In this document: piece after piece, positions 1 through 8,557 of the stretch | Position numbering within the stretch: the first letter of the stretch is position 1 | How the letters are laid out: each line of letters opens with the position of its first letter | Origin: Ruminiclostridium sp. | GTDB taxonomy: Bacteria; Bacillota; Clostridia; Oscillospirales; Ruminococcaceae | NCBI GenBank assembly: GCA_017935365.1 | Contig: JAGBHT010000010.1 | Location: 1-64,000 of the forward strand | Length of the DNA stretch: 64,000 nucleotides | Direction of reading: 5' to 3' | The notes under the pieces: generated by a model | Database searches by the model: none | What the model was told of the DNA's origin: nothing | What the model saw: only the letters and a program-made list of their open reading frames with translations | Translations under genes and position numbers: made by a program

Positions 1-5
1 AGATA

Positions 6-94
6 GTGTAAAATGTGTATAGGACTTCATACTCTACCTCCGTGCCTTTTGTTTTGTGGTAATTACATTTTACACGAAAGTGAGTATGATGTCC
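6..94. repeat. Interleaved inverted repeats (pseudoknot-like)
   Basis: An 11-base arm at 6-16 (GTGTAAAATGT) is exactly complementary to 65-75. A second arm at 22-34 is complementary to 82-94 with one mismatch. The order is A-B-A'-B', so the two stems cross, as in an H-type pseudoknot, rather than nest. No gene is visible here and the window edge hides the left context. It could be the end of a mobile element or an RNA structure belonging to an upstream gene. Confidence 0.4.
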
Positions 95-130
95 ATATTT
101 TTTAGTGTTGCACTTGATATTATAATCTAC

Positions 131-303
131 CGTAGCCCCAGTAAAATAGCCTCGGCACGGATACCGGGCGTGTGTGCACAAGGGCTTTGCACGATGCAAA
201 GCCAACCAAGCATACACAGCCTTTCACGGGGAAAGGGGTTTTGGGGATAGGGATTGCAAATTACCATATTTTATAAAATGGACTTTTTCTACAAATTGTA
301 AGA
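131..303. repeat. G-rich dispersed repeat, copy 1
   Basis: Three blocks recur in the same order at 20949-21053: a GTAGCCCCAGTAA-type block (about 131-151), a G-run block reading GGGGAAAGGGG...GGGGATAGGGAT (about 229-256), and GACTTTTTCTACAA plus TTGTAA (about 281-302). Between them lies a short inverted repeat, GGGCTTTGC...GCAAAGCC. No plausible protein is encoded. It looks like a small non-autonomous intergenic repeat. Confidence 0.5.
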
Positions 304-394
304 CAAAAGTTGTATAAAGCTCTAAAAAATGCAAATACACAAATTCGTACACGAAAATTAATAATAATTTGTGCAAATTTTAATAAAAAACCTC

Positions 395-423
395 TTGACA
401 AAGTGCAAAAAGTGTGATATATT
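395..423 (+). promoter_or_regulatory. Sigma-A promoter of hrcA operon
   Basis: TTGACA at 395-400 and TATATT at 418-423 are separated by exactly 17 bases. Transcription should begin around 430, inside the CIRCE element that follows. Confidence 0.85.
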
Positions 424-427
424 GTGT

Positions 428-454
428 TTAGCACTCAGAGAGGTAGAGTGCTAG
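428..454 (+). promoter_or_regulatory. CIRCE operator (HrcA binding site)
   Basis: TTAGCACTC at 428-436, nine bases, then GAGTGCTAG at 446-454: the CIRCE inverted repeat with one mismatch in the last base. It overlaps the expected transcription start, so bound HrcA would block initiation. A further exact half-site GAGTGCTAA lies at 469-477. Confidence 0.93.
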
Positions 455-522
455 CAAAGAAAATTATTGAGTGCTAACGAGCCGGAAACAGCGGAACACC
501 GCTGAAAGAAGGGGATAGGAAC

Positions 523-1572
523 ATGGAAAACCGTACACTCAGGATCCTTGAGGCGATCGTTGACGAATATATACGCACGGGCGAGGCGGTCGGCTCAAAG
601 CTGATAGCTGAAAAGCTTGACAATGCGGTATCGAGCGCAACGATAAGAAATGAGATGGCGGCGCTTGAACAGCAGGGTTATCTTGAACACACACATACGA
701 GTTCGGGACGACTTCCGACATATCAGGGACTGAGGCTTTATATAGAAAAGGTAATGTCACCCGCACAGTTACCAGATGAAGAAAAAGAAGAGATCGACCG
801 TATATTTGACAATATCGGCGGAGCGACAGACGATGAGATAATCGACAATGCGTCAAGGGCGCTTGCGGATATCACAAAATGCGCGATAGTTTCTACCAAC
901 ACCGTAAACAAGTTTTCGGTCATAACAAAGGTAGACGTTATACCGACCGGTAAAAGAATGTACGTTCTGCTTCTGATAACTTCAGAAGGCAACATCAGAA
1001 ACAGGGTCTGCCGATTGAGCTTTGATCTTACAAACGAGCAGATGGATTTTTTCACGCAGTTTGTTAACGAAAACCTCAAAGGCGTAAATCTTGATGAGCT
1101 TTCGGATGAATACATCGAAAAGCTGACGCAGGCAATGGGCGGATATATGATGACGTTATCACCACTGTTAAAGGCGGTAGTTGATATATCAGCCGAGATG
1201 CAGCAACAGGTAGAATTCAGCGGTGAAAAAAATCTGCTGACCTGTTCGGATTTCTCAAACACTCAGATAGCAACGATACTTGACGGCAAGAACGAGCTTT
1301 GCAGATGGCTTGACGATACGTTCTCAGGCATACAGATAAAGTTCGGAGCCGAAAGTGATACATTTGCCGTTACAAATTCCAGTCTGATAGCGGCAAGCTT
1401 CAACAAGGACGGACGAAAGGCAGGTTCTTTCGGAGTTATAGGCCCTGTAAGACTGGACTACAAGAAGCTTATTCCTTATATTGAATATTTCTCGTCAAAG
1501 GTTACCGACGCTTTGTCGGGAGGCAACGAGGAAGAAGAAAAGAACAATGAAAAGGAGGCGGATTCAGTTTGA
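523..1572 (+). CDS. hrcA: Heat-inducible transcription repressor HrcA
   Basis: A 349-residue protein, the usual HrcA length. It has an N-terminal winged helix-turn-helix (about residues 1-75, with SSATIRNEMAALE and the SSGRLPT turn) and a C-terminal GAF-like dimerisation domain. HrcA represses its own operon by binding CIRCE, which is present just upstream, and loses activity when chaperonins are titrated by unfolded protein. A strong ribosome binding site (AGAAGGGG, 507-514) fixes the ATG. The stop overlaps the start of grpE, implying translational coupling. First gene of hrcA-grpE-dnaK-dnaJ. Confidence 0.97.
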   Translation: MENRTLRILEAIVDEYIRTGEAVGSKLIAEKLDNAVSSATIRNEMAALEQQGYLEHTHTSSGRLPTYQGLRLYIEKVMSPAQLPDEEKEEIDRIFDNIGGATDDEIIDNASRALADITKCAIVSTNTVNKFSVITKVDVIPTGKRMYVLLLITSEGNIRNRVCRLSFDLTNEQMDFFTQFVNENLKGVNLDELSDEYIEKLTQAMGGYMMTLSPLLKAVVDISAEMQQQVEFSGEKNLLTCSDFSNTQIATILDGKNELCRWLDDTFSGIQIKFGAESDTFAVTNSSLIAASFNKDGRKAGSFGVIGPVRLDYKKLIPYIEYFSSKVTDALSGGNEEEEKNNEKEADSV

Positions 1573-2129
1573 GTAAGAAAGAAAAGGAAACCAAGGAAGA
1601 AACTCAGCAGACCGCAGACACAGCCACTGAAGAAGTAGCTGAAAAGACCGAAGAGGTGACAGAAGAAAAGGCTGAAACAAAAGCCGAAGAGATCAAGGTA
1701 GATCCAAAGGATCTTGAAATTGCCGACCTTAAGGATAAGTTACTGAGAACCATGGCGGAATTCGACAACTACAGAAAACGTACCGCCAAGGAAAGAATGG
1801 AACTTTCCCCCGAAATCACGGCAAGAAACTTAACGGAGTTTTTACCCGTTATGGATAATCTCGACAGAGCGCTTGCGGCGGAGTGTAAAGACCCCGACTA
1901 CAAGAAGGGCGTTGAGATGATACACGAGAGCTTTGTTACGGCTCTTCAGAACTTAGGCGTTGAAACGATCGAATCGGACGGCGTACAGTTCAATCCTTCG
2001 TATCATCAGGCTGTACAGCAGGTTGAGGACGACAGCAAGGAAGAGGGCACTATAGCCGCCACATTCCAGAAAGGCTATAAGATCGGAGAGAAGGTTCTTC
2101 GTTTTGCGATGGTAGCAGTCGTAAAGTAA
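1569..2129 (+). CDS. grpE: Nucleotide exchange factor GrpE
   Basis: A 186-residue protein with a Glu/Lys/Thr-rich, probably disordered N-terminus (about residues 1-45), then the GrpE coiled coil (LRTMAEFDNYRKRTAKE) and the beta domain (FNPSYHQAV, KGYKIGEKVLRFAMVAV). It releases ADP from DnaK. It starts with TTG inside the hrcA stop codon (TTGA overlap), preceded by GGAGG at 1554-1558, so it is coupled to hrcA. Confidence 0.97.
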   Translation: MSKKEKETKEETQQTADTATEEVAEKTEEVTEEKAETKAEEIKVDPKDLEIADLKDKLLRTMAEFDNYRKRTAKERMELSPEITARNLTEFLPVMDNLDRALAAECKDPDYKKGVEMIHESFVTALQNLGVETIESDGVQFNPSYHQAVQQVEDDSKEEGTIAATFQKGYKIGEKVLRFAMVAVVK

Positions 2130-2203
2130 AAAAGCAATCAAATGGGTCAAACCCCGGAAAATAAAGGGTTCTGTATGAACCTTACAGCAAGGAGATAATT
2201 ATC

Positions 2204-4051
2204 ATGGGAAAAATAATAGGTATTGACTTAGGTACAACAAATTCATGTGTAGCAGTTATCGAAGGTGGCGAGCCTACTGTTATCACAAACAGCGAAGGCG
2301 CAAGAACAACTCCTTCAGTTGTTGCTTTCACAAAGGACGGTGAGCGTCTTGTAGGTCAGCTCGCTAAGAACCAGGCAGTCACAAACCCCGACAGAACGGT
2401 TATTTCGATCAAACGTCACATGGGTAGCGACTACAAGGTAGACATTGACGGCAAGAAGTACACACCTCAGGAGATCTCGGCTATGATCCTTCAGAAGCTG
2501 AAGACAGAGGCTGAGGGTTACCTCGGCGAAAAGGTAACAGACGCAGTTATCACTGTTCCTGCTTACTTCACAGACTCACAGCGTCAGGCTACAAAGGACG
2601 CAGGTCAGATCGCAGGTCTTAACGTTCAGCGTATCATCAACGAGCCTACAGCCGCAGCTTTAGCTTACGGTATCGATAAGGAAAACGAGCAGAAGATCGT
2701 TGTATACGACCTCGGCGGCGGTACATTCGATGTATCCGTAATCGAGATCGGCGACGGCGTTCAGGAAGTTCTCGCTACAGCAGGTAACAACCACTTAGGC
2801 GGCGATGACTTCGACCAGAGACTTATCGACTACTTTGTAGCAGAGTTCAAGAAGAGCGACGGTATCGACCTCAAGAACGATAAGTTCGCTATGCAGAGAT
2901 TAAAGGATGAAGCAGAAAAGGCTAAGATCGCGCTTTCAAATGCTCCTTCCGTAAACGTAAATATTCCTTATATCACAGCGGACGCTACAGGTCCTAAGCA
3001 CTTAAACGTTCAGCTCACAAGAGCTAAGTTCAACGAGCTGACAGCTGACCTTGTAGAAGCAACAATGGGACCCTTCAAGCAGGCAATCAGCGATTCAGGC
3101 CTTTCAATGAACGAGATCGACAAGGTACTGTTAGTCGGCGGTTCTACAAGAATCCCCGCAGTTCAGGAAGCTGTAAAGAAGTACACAGGCAAGGAACCCT
3201 TCAAGGGTATCAACCCCGATGAGTGTGTTGCTATGGGTGCCGCTCTCCAGGGTGGTGTTCTCAACAAGGAAGTAACAGGTCTGTTACTGCTCGATGTAAC
3301 TCCTCTGTCACTCGGTATCGAAACAGCAGGCGGTGTCTGCACAAGAATGATCGAGAGAAATAAGACCATTCCTACAAAGCACAGCCAGATATTCTCAACT
3401 TATTCAGATAACCAGCCCTCAGTTGATATCAACATCTTACAGGGTGAACGTGAATTTGCCAAGGATAACAAGTCTATCGGTATGTTCAGACTTGATGGTA
3501 TTGCTCCCGCTCCCCGTGGTATCCCCCAGATCGAAGTAACATTCGATATCGATGCAAACGGTATCGTAAACGTATCTGCAAAGGATCTCGGCACAGGCAA
3601 GGAACAGCACATCAGTATCACTGCTTCAACAAATATGAGCAAGGACGATATCGATAAGGCTGTTAAGGAAGCCGAAGCATTCGCCGCTGAGGATAAGAAG
3701 AAGAAGGAAGAGGTTGAAGCTCGTAACGCCGCTGACCAGATGGTTTACCAGACTGAAAAGTCAATGAACGAATTCGGCGACAAGGTTACACAGGCTGATA
3801 AGGATTCCGTAAATCCCAAGCTTGACGCTCTTAAGGAAGCTCTCAAGGGTACAGACGTTGAGGCTATCAAGAAGGCTCAGGAAGAGCTCCAGACAGCATT
3901 CTACGCAGTAGCTGAGAGAATATACAAGGAGCAGGGCGCAGCAGCTCAGCAGGCAGGCGCAGCTCAGACAGACGTTCAGGGCGAAGGCACAAATGCCGCA
4001 GGCGGTTCTGATGATAATGTGGTTGACGCTGATTACACAGACGCTAACTAA
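2204..4051 (+). CDS. dnaK: Chaperone DnaK (Hsp70)
   Basis: A 615-residue Hsp70. The nucleotide-binding domain begins [10 protein letters not shown] (phosphate loop 1) and contains [10 protein letters not shown] and the LVGGSTRIP segment. The substrate domain and helical lid follow, with a Gln/Ala-rich tail ending in DNVVDADY, typical of bacterial DnaK. The start has AAGGAG at 2189-2194. Its codons are markedly more restricted (CTC, GGT, AAG, ACA) than in its neighbours, as expected for a highly expressed gene. It lies 74 bases after grpE. Confidence 0.98.
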   Translation: MGKIIGIDLGTTNSCVAVIEGGEPTVITNSEGARTTPSVVAFTKDGERLVGQLAKNQAVTNPDRTVISIKRHMGSDYKVDIDGKKYTPQEISAMILQKLKTEAEGYLGEKVTDAVITVPAYFTDSQRQATKDAGQIAGLNVQRIINEPTAAALAYGIDKENEQKIVVYDLGGGTFDVSVIEIGDGVQEVLATAGNNHLGGDDFDQRLIDYFVAEFKKSDGIDLKNDKFAMQRLKDEAEKAKIALSNAPSVNVNIPYITADATGPKHLNVQLTRAKFNELTADLVEATMGPFKQAISDSGLSMNEIDKVLLVGGSTRIPAVQEAVKKYTGKEPFKGINPDECVAMGAALQGGVLNKEVTGLLLLDVTPLSLGIETAGGVCTRMIERNKTIPTKHSQIFSTYSDNQPSVDINILQGEREFAKDNKSIGMFRLDGIAPAPRGIPQIEVTFDIDANGIVNVSAKDLGTGKEQHISITASTNMSKDDIDKAVKEAEAFAAEDKKKKEEVEARNAADQMVYQTEKSMNEFGDKVTQADKDSVNPKLDALKEALKGTDVEAIKKAQEELQTAFYAVAERIYKEQGAAAQQAGAAQTDVQGEGTNAAGGSDDNVVDADYTDAN

Positions 4052-4067
4052 TCAATAACATTGCGTA

Positions 4068-4089
4068 TGAGCCGGGAACTCTCGGCTCA
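4068..4089 (+). other. dnaK-dnaJ intercistronic hairpin
   Basis: TGAGCCG at 4068-4074 pairs with CGGCTCA at 4083-4089, extended by two pairs to an AACT loop. No U-tract follows, so it is more likely an mRNA-processing or stability hairpin, giving more dnaK than dnaJ message, than a full terminator. Confidence 0.5.
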
Positions 4090-4152
4090 TATTGCTGATT
4101 TTGCAATACTTTAAAACACGGCAGATAATTCTGTCGGGAAGGTAAGATCATT

Positions 4153-5340
4153 ATGGCAGAAAAAAGAGATTATTATGAAGTGCTCGGTTTGCAGAAAGGT
4201 GCGACCGATGATGAAATAAAGAAAGCCTACCGTAAGCTTGCCAAGCAGTATCACCCCGACCTGAATCCCGATAATCCTGAGGCTGAAGCCAAGTTCAAGG
4301 AGATAAACGAGGCAAACGACGTTCTCTCCGACCCGCAGAAGCGTGCAAAGTATGACCAGTTCGGTCATGCAGGTGTAGACCCGTCTTACGGCGGCGGTGC
4401 AGGCGGATTCGGCGGCGGATTCGGCGGATTTTCAGGCGGCTTTTCATCGGCAGACGGCATAGACCTCGGCGATATATTCGATTCGATATTCGGCGGTGGC
4501 GGCGGAGGACAGCGTTCCAACCCCAATGCGCCGAGACAGGGTTCTGATATAGCAATAAGCCTTGATATAAGCTTTATGGAAGCGTGCAAAGGTCTGTCAC
4601 ACGAGGTTGAGATAAACCGTGCCGAAACCTGTGACAGCTGTCACGGCTCAGGTGCAAAGGCAGGCACTACTCCCAAGACTTGTCCCGACTGTCACGGTAG
4701 CGGTCAGGTAAGAGTACAGCAGAGAAGTATGTTCGGTATGATGTCCTCTACACGTCCGTGCTCACGTTGCGGCGGTAAGGGCAAGATAATAGAAACTCCC
4801 TGTCCCACCTGTAACGGTCAGGGCAGAGTACAACGCCGCAAGAAGGTCGTTATCAATGTACCCGCCGGTATAGACAACGGTCAGACGCTCTGTGTAAGAG
4901 GCGAGGGTAACTGCGGCACAAACGGCGGACCCAAGGGCGACCTCAATGTCCGTATCACGGTACGCAAAGACCCGATATTTGAACGTAAGGGCTTTGACGT
5001 ATGGTGCGAGATACCGATAACATATTCACAGGCAGTCCTCGGTGACGAGCTTACAGTGCCGACAATAGACGGTAATGTCAAGTACAGCATACCCGAGGGT
5101 ACACAGCCGGGTACTGTTTTCAGGCTGAGAGGCAAGGGCATAAAGAGGCTCCAGCGTGAAGGCAGGGGCGACCAGATGGTAAGGGTAGTTATCGAAGTAC
5201 CCAAGAAGCTGAACAAGAAGCAGAAGGACGCTTTGCAGAACTTCGAAAAGGAGCTTACTCCGTCAAATTACGAAAAGCGCACAAGCTTCTTTGATAAGAT
5301 AAAGAAGTTCGGCGACGACCTGAAGAAGAATTTCCAGTAA
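4153..5340 (+). CDS. dnaJ: Co-chaperone DnaJ (Hsp40)
   Basis: A type I DnaJ of 395 residues. It has a J domain with HPD at residues 34-36, then a Gly/Phe-rich linker (about 75-120), four CxxCxGxG zinc repeats ([32 protein letters not shown]) and C-terminal substrate domains. It stimulates DnaK ATPase and delivers unfolded clients. Last gene of the heat-shock operon; the ribosome binding site is weak (GGGAAGG, about 4136-4142) and a terminator follows directly. Confidence 0.97.
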   Translation: MAEKRDYYEVLGLQKGATDDEIKKAYRKLAKQYHPDLNPDNPEAEAKFKEINEANDVLSDPQKRAKYDQFGHAGVDPSYGGGAGGFGGGFGGFSGGFSSADGIDLGDIFDSIFGGGGGGQRSNPNAPRQGSDIAISLDISFMEACKGLSHEVEINRAETCDSCHGSGAKAGTTPKTCPDCHGSGQVRVQQRSMFGMMSSTRPCSRCGGKGKIIETPCPTCNGQGRVQRRKKVVINVPAGIDNGQTLCVRGEGNCGTNGGPKGDLNVRITVRKDPIFERKGFDVWCEIPITYSQAVLGDELTVPTIDGNVKYSIPEGTQPGTVFRLRGKGIKRLQREGRGDQMVRVVIEVPKKLNKKQKDALQNFEKELTPSNYEKRTSFFDKIKKFGDDLKKNFQ

Positions 5341-5348
5341 TAGATATA

Positions 5349-5388
5349 AGCTGTCATGCGGCAAAACGTGTGACGGCTTTTTGCTTTT
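5349..5388 (+). terminator. Terminator of hrcA-dnaJ operon
   Basis: AGCTGTCA (5349-5356) pairs with TGACGGCT (5371-5378) with one G-U pair, followed by TTTTGCTTTT. Confidence 0.8.
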
Positions 5389-5502
5389 CAATAGCCAAAA
5401 GATGAGAACATAAAAATGTGTTGGGAAAATCCGCTTGCTTGTCATTTTATCCCGGACACGGACATATAATTCTTCAGATGAAACAAGCGAGGAGGATTAT
5501 TT

Positions 5503-6564
5503 ATGTTCGTGATGACTATGACCAAGCGTAAGCTTATCCGTGCGGTCATGTTTATTTTAGTGCTGGTTACAGGTATTGCTATCGGGGTGTTTGCTATACT
5601 TTCGTCAATTGATACCGGGGCTGAAAATATCAGACTGCCGATATACAATGTAAAGCGTACCGACAATAAAATCAGCATTACGTTTGACTGTGCGTGGGGC
5701 AACAGCAATACCGACAAACTGATTTCGATATTATCCGAAGCCGATGTGAAAGCCACATTCTTTGTTACGGGAGAGTTTGCGGACAAATATGCCGATGATA
5801 TAAAGAAGCTCAGCGACGTAGGCCACGAGATAGCAAACCACAGCGATAAGCACCCGCATATCAAGGGTATGAACGTAAACGACCTCATAGCCGATACAAA
5901 GGAATGCTCACGCAAGATAAAGATGATAACGGGAAACGCCCCAACGCTTTACCGTGCGCCCTACGGCGAATATGACGACAAGGCTGTGACTACGCTTTTC
6001 GGTATGGGAATGAACGTTATCCAGTGGAACAAGGACAGCATAGACTGGGATAAGCCGACACCGGAAACTATAATAGAGCGCACCACAAAGAATATTTCAG
6101 GCGGTTCGATATTGCTTTTCCACAACGACCTTGAAAACACCACTCAGGCACTGCCGACAGTGCTGAAAAGCCTTAAGGATCAGGGTTTTGAGTTTTGTAC
6201 GGTGAGCGAACTGTTGCTTGAGGGCGATTATACGATCGATTCAAACGGTATGATGATACCTAAGAGCGATTCAAAGCAGACGGTAAATCAGATAGTTTTC
6301 AGTGATAATGATGAAGCTAACACTGCGTTTGAAACGCTTGCCGAAAAGCTGAGTATAAGTGATATTGACGCATTGCAGAGCAAGGATATTTCGATAGAAA
6401 CCGCTCAGAAATTAGCATCATATCTGACTTCCGAACAGATAGCGGCGCTCAGGGCTTTGCCCGAAGAAAGCCTGTACAGCGGCTTTGAAAAGCTGAAAGA
6501 GGCGGTCTATGCCCGTGACGTCGCAGTACCGGGAGATTCGACCGAGCCGATAATAAAGGATTAA
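5503..6564 (+). CDS. Membrane-anchored polysaccharide deacetylase (PdaB-like)
   Basis: A 353-residue NodB-fold carbohydrate esterase 4 protein. An N-terminal membrane anchor spans about residues 11-33. Motif 1 is TFDCAWGN (60-67), with Asp62 but with Cys-Ala replacing the usual second Asp-Gly, as in the PdaB-like sporulation branch. The metal motif HSDKH is at 113-117, RAPYG at 151-155, and LLFHND carries the catalytic-side His207. A helical tail of about 110 residues follows the domain. Likely acts outside the cell on peptidoglycan or another amino-sugar polymer; a sporulation role is inference. AGGAGG at 5490-5495 fixes the start. Confidence 0.85.
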   Translation: MFVMTMTKRKLIRAVMFILVLVTGIAIGVFAILSSIDTGAENIRLPIYNVKRTDNKISITFDCAWGNSNTDKLISILSEADVKATFFVTGEFADKYADDIKKLSDVGHEIANHSDKHPHIKGMNVNDLIADTKECSRKIKMITGNAPTLYRAPYGEYDDKAVTTLFGMGMNVIQWNKDSIDWDKPTPETIIERTTKNISGGSILLFHNDLENTTQALPTVLKSLKDQGFEFCTVSELLLEGDYTIDSNGMMIPKSDSKQTVNQIVFSDNDEANTAFETLAEKLSISDIDALQSKDISIETAQKLASYLTSEQIAALRALPEESLYSGFEKLKEAVYARDVAVPGDSTEPIIKD

Positions 6565-6575
6565 AAGATAAGTGT

Positions 6576-6607
6576 ACCGCACAGCTGAAAAACGCTGTGC
6601 GGTTTTT
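6576..6607 (+). terminator. Terminator after deacetylase gene
   Basis: Perfect 10-bp stem ACCGCACAGC (6576-6585) with GCTGTGCGGT (6594-6603), followed by a T-run. Confidence 0.9.
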
Positions 6608-6616
6608 GCGTTACAG

Positions 6617-6645
6617 TTGACCGACAGTTAAAAATCGTGTAATAT
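6617..6645 (+). promoter_or_regulatory. Promoter of lipid kinase-C39 pair
   Basis: TTGACC at 6617-6622 and TAATAT at 6640-6645 with 17 bases between. A TATAAT also overlaps at 6643-6648. Confidence 0.6.
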
Positions 6646-6679
6646 AATATAAGAAATGTTATATCGGAGGAGTTTTAAT

Positions 6680-7588
6680 ATGAAAGCCTTACTGATAGTA
6701 AATCCCGTTTCGGGAAAGAAAAGAATAAATAACGAGCTTGTAAACATAATCAGCCGTCTTGAAAAGGGCGGTTATGTAACTAACGTTCACGTCACTGTCA
6801 GACGTGGTGACGCTACCGAAACCGCAAGAATCCACGGCGGCGAATATGATGTGATTGTCTGCTGCGGCGGCGATGGTACGCTCAGCGAAACGGTAAACGG
6901 AATGATAGTGGGCGGTCATAAGACTAAGATTGGCTATATACCGTCAGGTACAACCAACGACTTTGCAAACGGTATAGGTCTGTCGTCCGATGTCATAAAG
7001 GCGGCGGACGATATAGTTTACGGCAAGCCCAAAGCCTTTGACATAGGCAGATTCAACGAGCGTGAGTTTATGTATATCGCATCATTCGGCGCATTTACGC
7101 AAAGCTCTTACGGCACGCCGCAGAACCTGAAAAACACATTCGGGCATTTTGCGTATATCTTAAGCGGAATAAAGGAGCTTGCCGAGATAAAGCCGTATCA
7201 TATGAGCGTTTACGATGCGGAGGGAATATTGCATGAGGGGGACTATATCTTCGGTGCGGCTTGCAACGCAACCTCTGTCGGCGGAATAATCAAGCTTGAC
7301 AAGAACCTTGTGGATCTGAGCGACGGCGTGTTTGAGGTAATGCTTGTGCGCTGTCCGAAAACGCCTGTGCAGATAAGCCTTATGGCTAAGGCTCTGCTGA
7401 ATGGTAATTATGATAACGAATTTCTCGATTTTTTCCATACAAAACGACTTGATGTCCGGTGTGACGAGACTCTGCCGTGGTCGCTTGACGGTGAAGAGGC
7501 AGACGGCGGGAACGATACTCAGATTGAGGTACTTCACGAAGCGGCAAATATTATTCTGCCGCCCGACAGCGGAGCTGTGACGATATGA
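6680..7588 (+). CDS. Diacylglycerol/lipid kinase family protein (YegS/BmrU-type)
   Basis: A 302-residue protein of the DAGK catalytic family. NPVSGKK is at the N-terminus, the nucleotide-binding GGDGT motif at residues 63-67, and the family signature IPSGTTNDFAN at about 88-98. Such enzymes phosphorylate diacylglycerol or related lipids with ATP at the membrane, recycling lipid released during wall polymer synthesis; the exact substrate cannot be read. I place the start at the ATG at 6680, nine bases after GGAGG; an upstream in-frame ATG (6656) lacks a binding site. It overlaps the next gene by ATGA. Confidence 0.88.
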   Translation: MKALLIVNPVSGKKRINNELVNIISRLEKGGYVTNVHVTVRRGDATETARIHGGEYDVIVCCGGDGTLSETVNGMIVGGHKTKIGYIPSGTTNDFANGIGLSSDVIKAADDIVYGKPKAFDIGRFNEREFMYIASFGAFTQSSYGTPQNLKNTFGHFAYILSGIKELAEIKPYHMSVYDAEGILHEGDYIFGAACNATSVGGIIKLDKNLVDLSDGVFEVMLVRCPKTPVQISLMAKALLNGNYDNEFLDFFHTKRLDVRCDETLPWSLDGEEADGGNDTQIEVLHEAANIILPPDSGAVTI

Positions 7589-7971
7589 TAAGATATATAC
7601 ACGAGCCGACCGACCTACAGTGCGGTCAGGCTGTGCTTGCTATGGTACTCGGAAAGACGGTAGAAGAGATAGTGACATTTCTTGGCAATGACCGTGAAAC
7701 CACCCTTGCCGAGATGAAGAGGACTTTCAGAGAGTACGGCGTGGAAATTTCCGATGAGCGTGTTGCGGTGCAGAAAAAGGAACAGTTACCTCCGCTTTGT
7801 CTGCTCAGCCTTGAAACGCCCCGTTGCTGGCACTGGTCGCTGTATGCAGACGGCACATTCTATGACCCCGAACACGGCGTTATGAGCGATTTTCCTGCGG
7901 CAAACAGAAAATATTATTGGAAGTTGGAAAAACAGGCCGTTTTATTGGACATTGAAGATGCTACAATATAA
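7585..7971 (+). CDS. C39-like papain-fold cysteine peptidase domain protein
   Basis: A 128-residue single-domain protein. LQCGQA places a candidate nucleophile at Cys13, CWHWSLY a candidate His83, and FYDPEHG a candidate Asp94: the Cys-His-Asp order of C39 peptidases, where the Asp sits in a DP turn. No signal peptide or transporter domain is seen. It is translationally coupled to the lipid kinase (ATGA overlap). The last dozen codons and stop lie inside the first unit of the repeat array at 7937-7997, so the array has supplied or overwritten the C-terminus. The substrate is unknown. Confidence 0.6.
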   Translation: MIRYIHEPTDLQCGQAVLAMVLGKTVEEIVTFLGNDRETTLAEMKRTFREYGVEISDERVAVQKKEQLPPLCLLSLETPRCWHWSLYADGTFYDPEHGVMSDFPAANRKYYWKLEKQAVLLDIEDATI

Positions 7972-7997
7972 ACATAATGAGGGAGCGAAAAGCTCCG
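7937..7997. repeat. Array repeat unit R1
   Basis: The first of three roughly 60-base units: CCGTTTTAT, then TGCTACAAT, then ATAAACATAATGAG and the hairpin GGAGC-GAAAA-GCTCC. It overlaps the stop of the C39-like gene. A variable palindrome follows at 8023-8046 (GCAGTCA/TGACTGC). Confidence 0.85.
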
Positions 7998-8067
7998 GAC
8001 AATAATCACATTCTTTCGTTTCGCAGTCATCGGCTACGGTGACTGCAAATCAAAAATTATCATCAGT

Positions 8068-8127
8068 CCGTTTTATGGGACACTAAAGATGCTAAAATAT
8101 AACCATAACGAGGGAGCAACTGCTCCG
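8068..8127. repeat. Array repeat unit R2
   Basis: Second unit: CCGTTTTATGGGACAC, TGCTAAAAT (an extended -10-like box), CATAACGAGG and the hairpin GGAGCA-AC-TGCTCC. It is followed by palindrome GCAACGGC/GCCGTTGC (8157-8187) and a much longer one, a 15-bp stem with one G-U pair at 8292-8306/8322-8336. Confidence 0.85.
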
Positions 8128-8361
8128 AAACATAGTTTTACCTTCCTTATCTTTCTGCAACGGCAGTGACACTTTTACCGCCGTTGCCACGACAAATAGC
8201 ATTCTATCTATATGGAATGTTGAAAATAAAACCGATATTTATCCTCTTTCACTCTTCAGTGTATGACTGTCTTAGGTTTCCCTGATTGTTTCAGACTTGC
8301 CCGGAATATCGGTATCGGTTGTTCCGGGCGAGTCTGTGATAATGAAAATTACATTTCAAGT

Positions 8362-8422
8362 CCGTTTTATGGAACACTGACAATGCTATTATATAAACAT
8401 AACGAGAGAGCGAAAAGCTCCG
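8362..8422. repeat. Array repeat unit R3
   Basis: Third unit: CCGTTTTATGGAACAC, TGCTATTAT, ATAAACATAACGAG and hairpin GAGC-GAAAA-GCTC. It is followed by palindrome GGCAGTCT/AGACTGCC (8448-8473). After that palindrome the bases CAGTCCG (8486-8492) match the start of another unit, which is then lost. Confidence 0.85.
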
Positions 8423-8557
8423 TTCATTTTAACCTTCCTTTCTATACGGCAGTCTTCATAAACACAGACTGCCAACCAAAATTTACAGTCCGCTGTGGCG
8501 GATATGAACGTTAAAGGCTGATGGCGTGACAACCCATCGTGAAAGGTCTTTATCTGT

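Noticed and set aside
56..250. 64-residue plus-strand ORF
   Set aside because: It runs through the G-rich dispersed repeat, has no ribosome binding site, and its composition is not protein-like.
4068..4089. Terminator between dnaK and dnaJ
   Set aside because: The stem is good but no T-run follows; kept only as an intercistronic hairpin.
7937..8492. CRISPR array or integron attC cassette array
   Set aside because: Only three imperfect units at unequal spacing, spacers that are palindromes, no cas genes, no GTTRRRY/RYYYAAC ends and no integrase.
8263..8514. 83-residue ORF in the array region
   Set aside because: It crosses a palindrome and repeat unit R3, with no binding site and no homology that I recognise.
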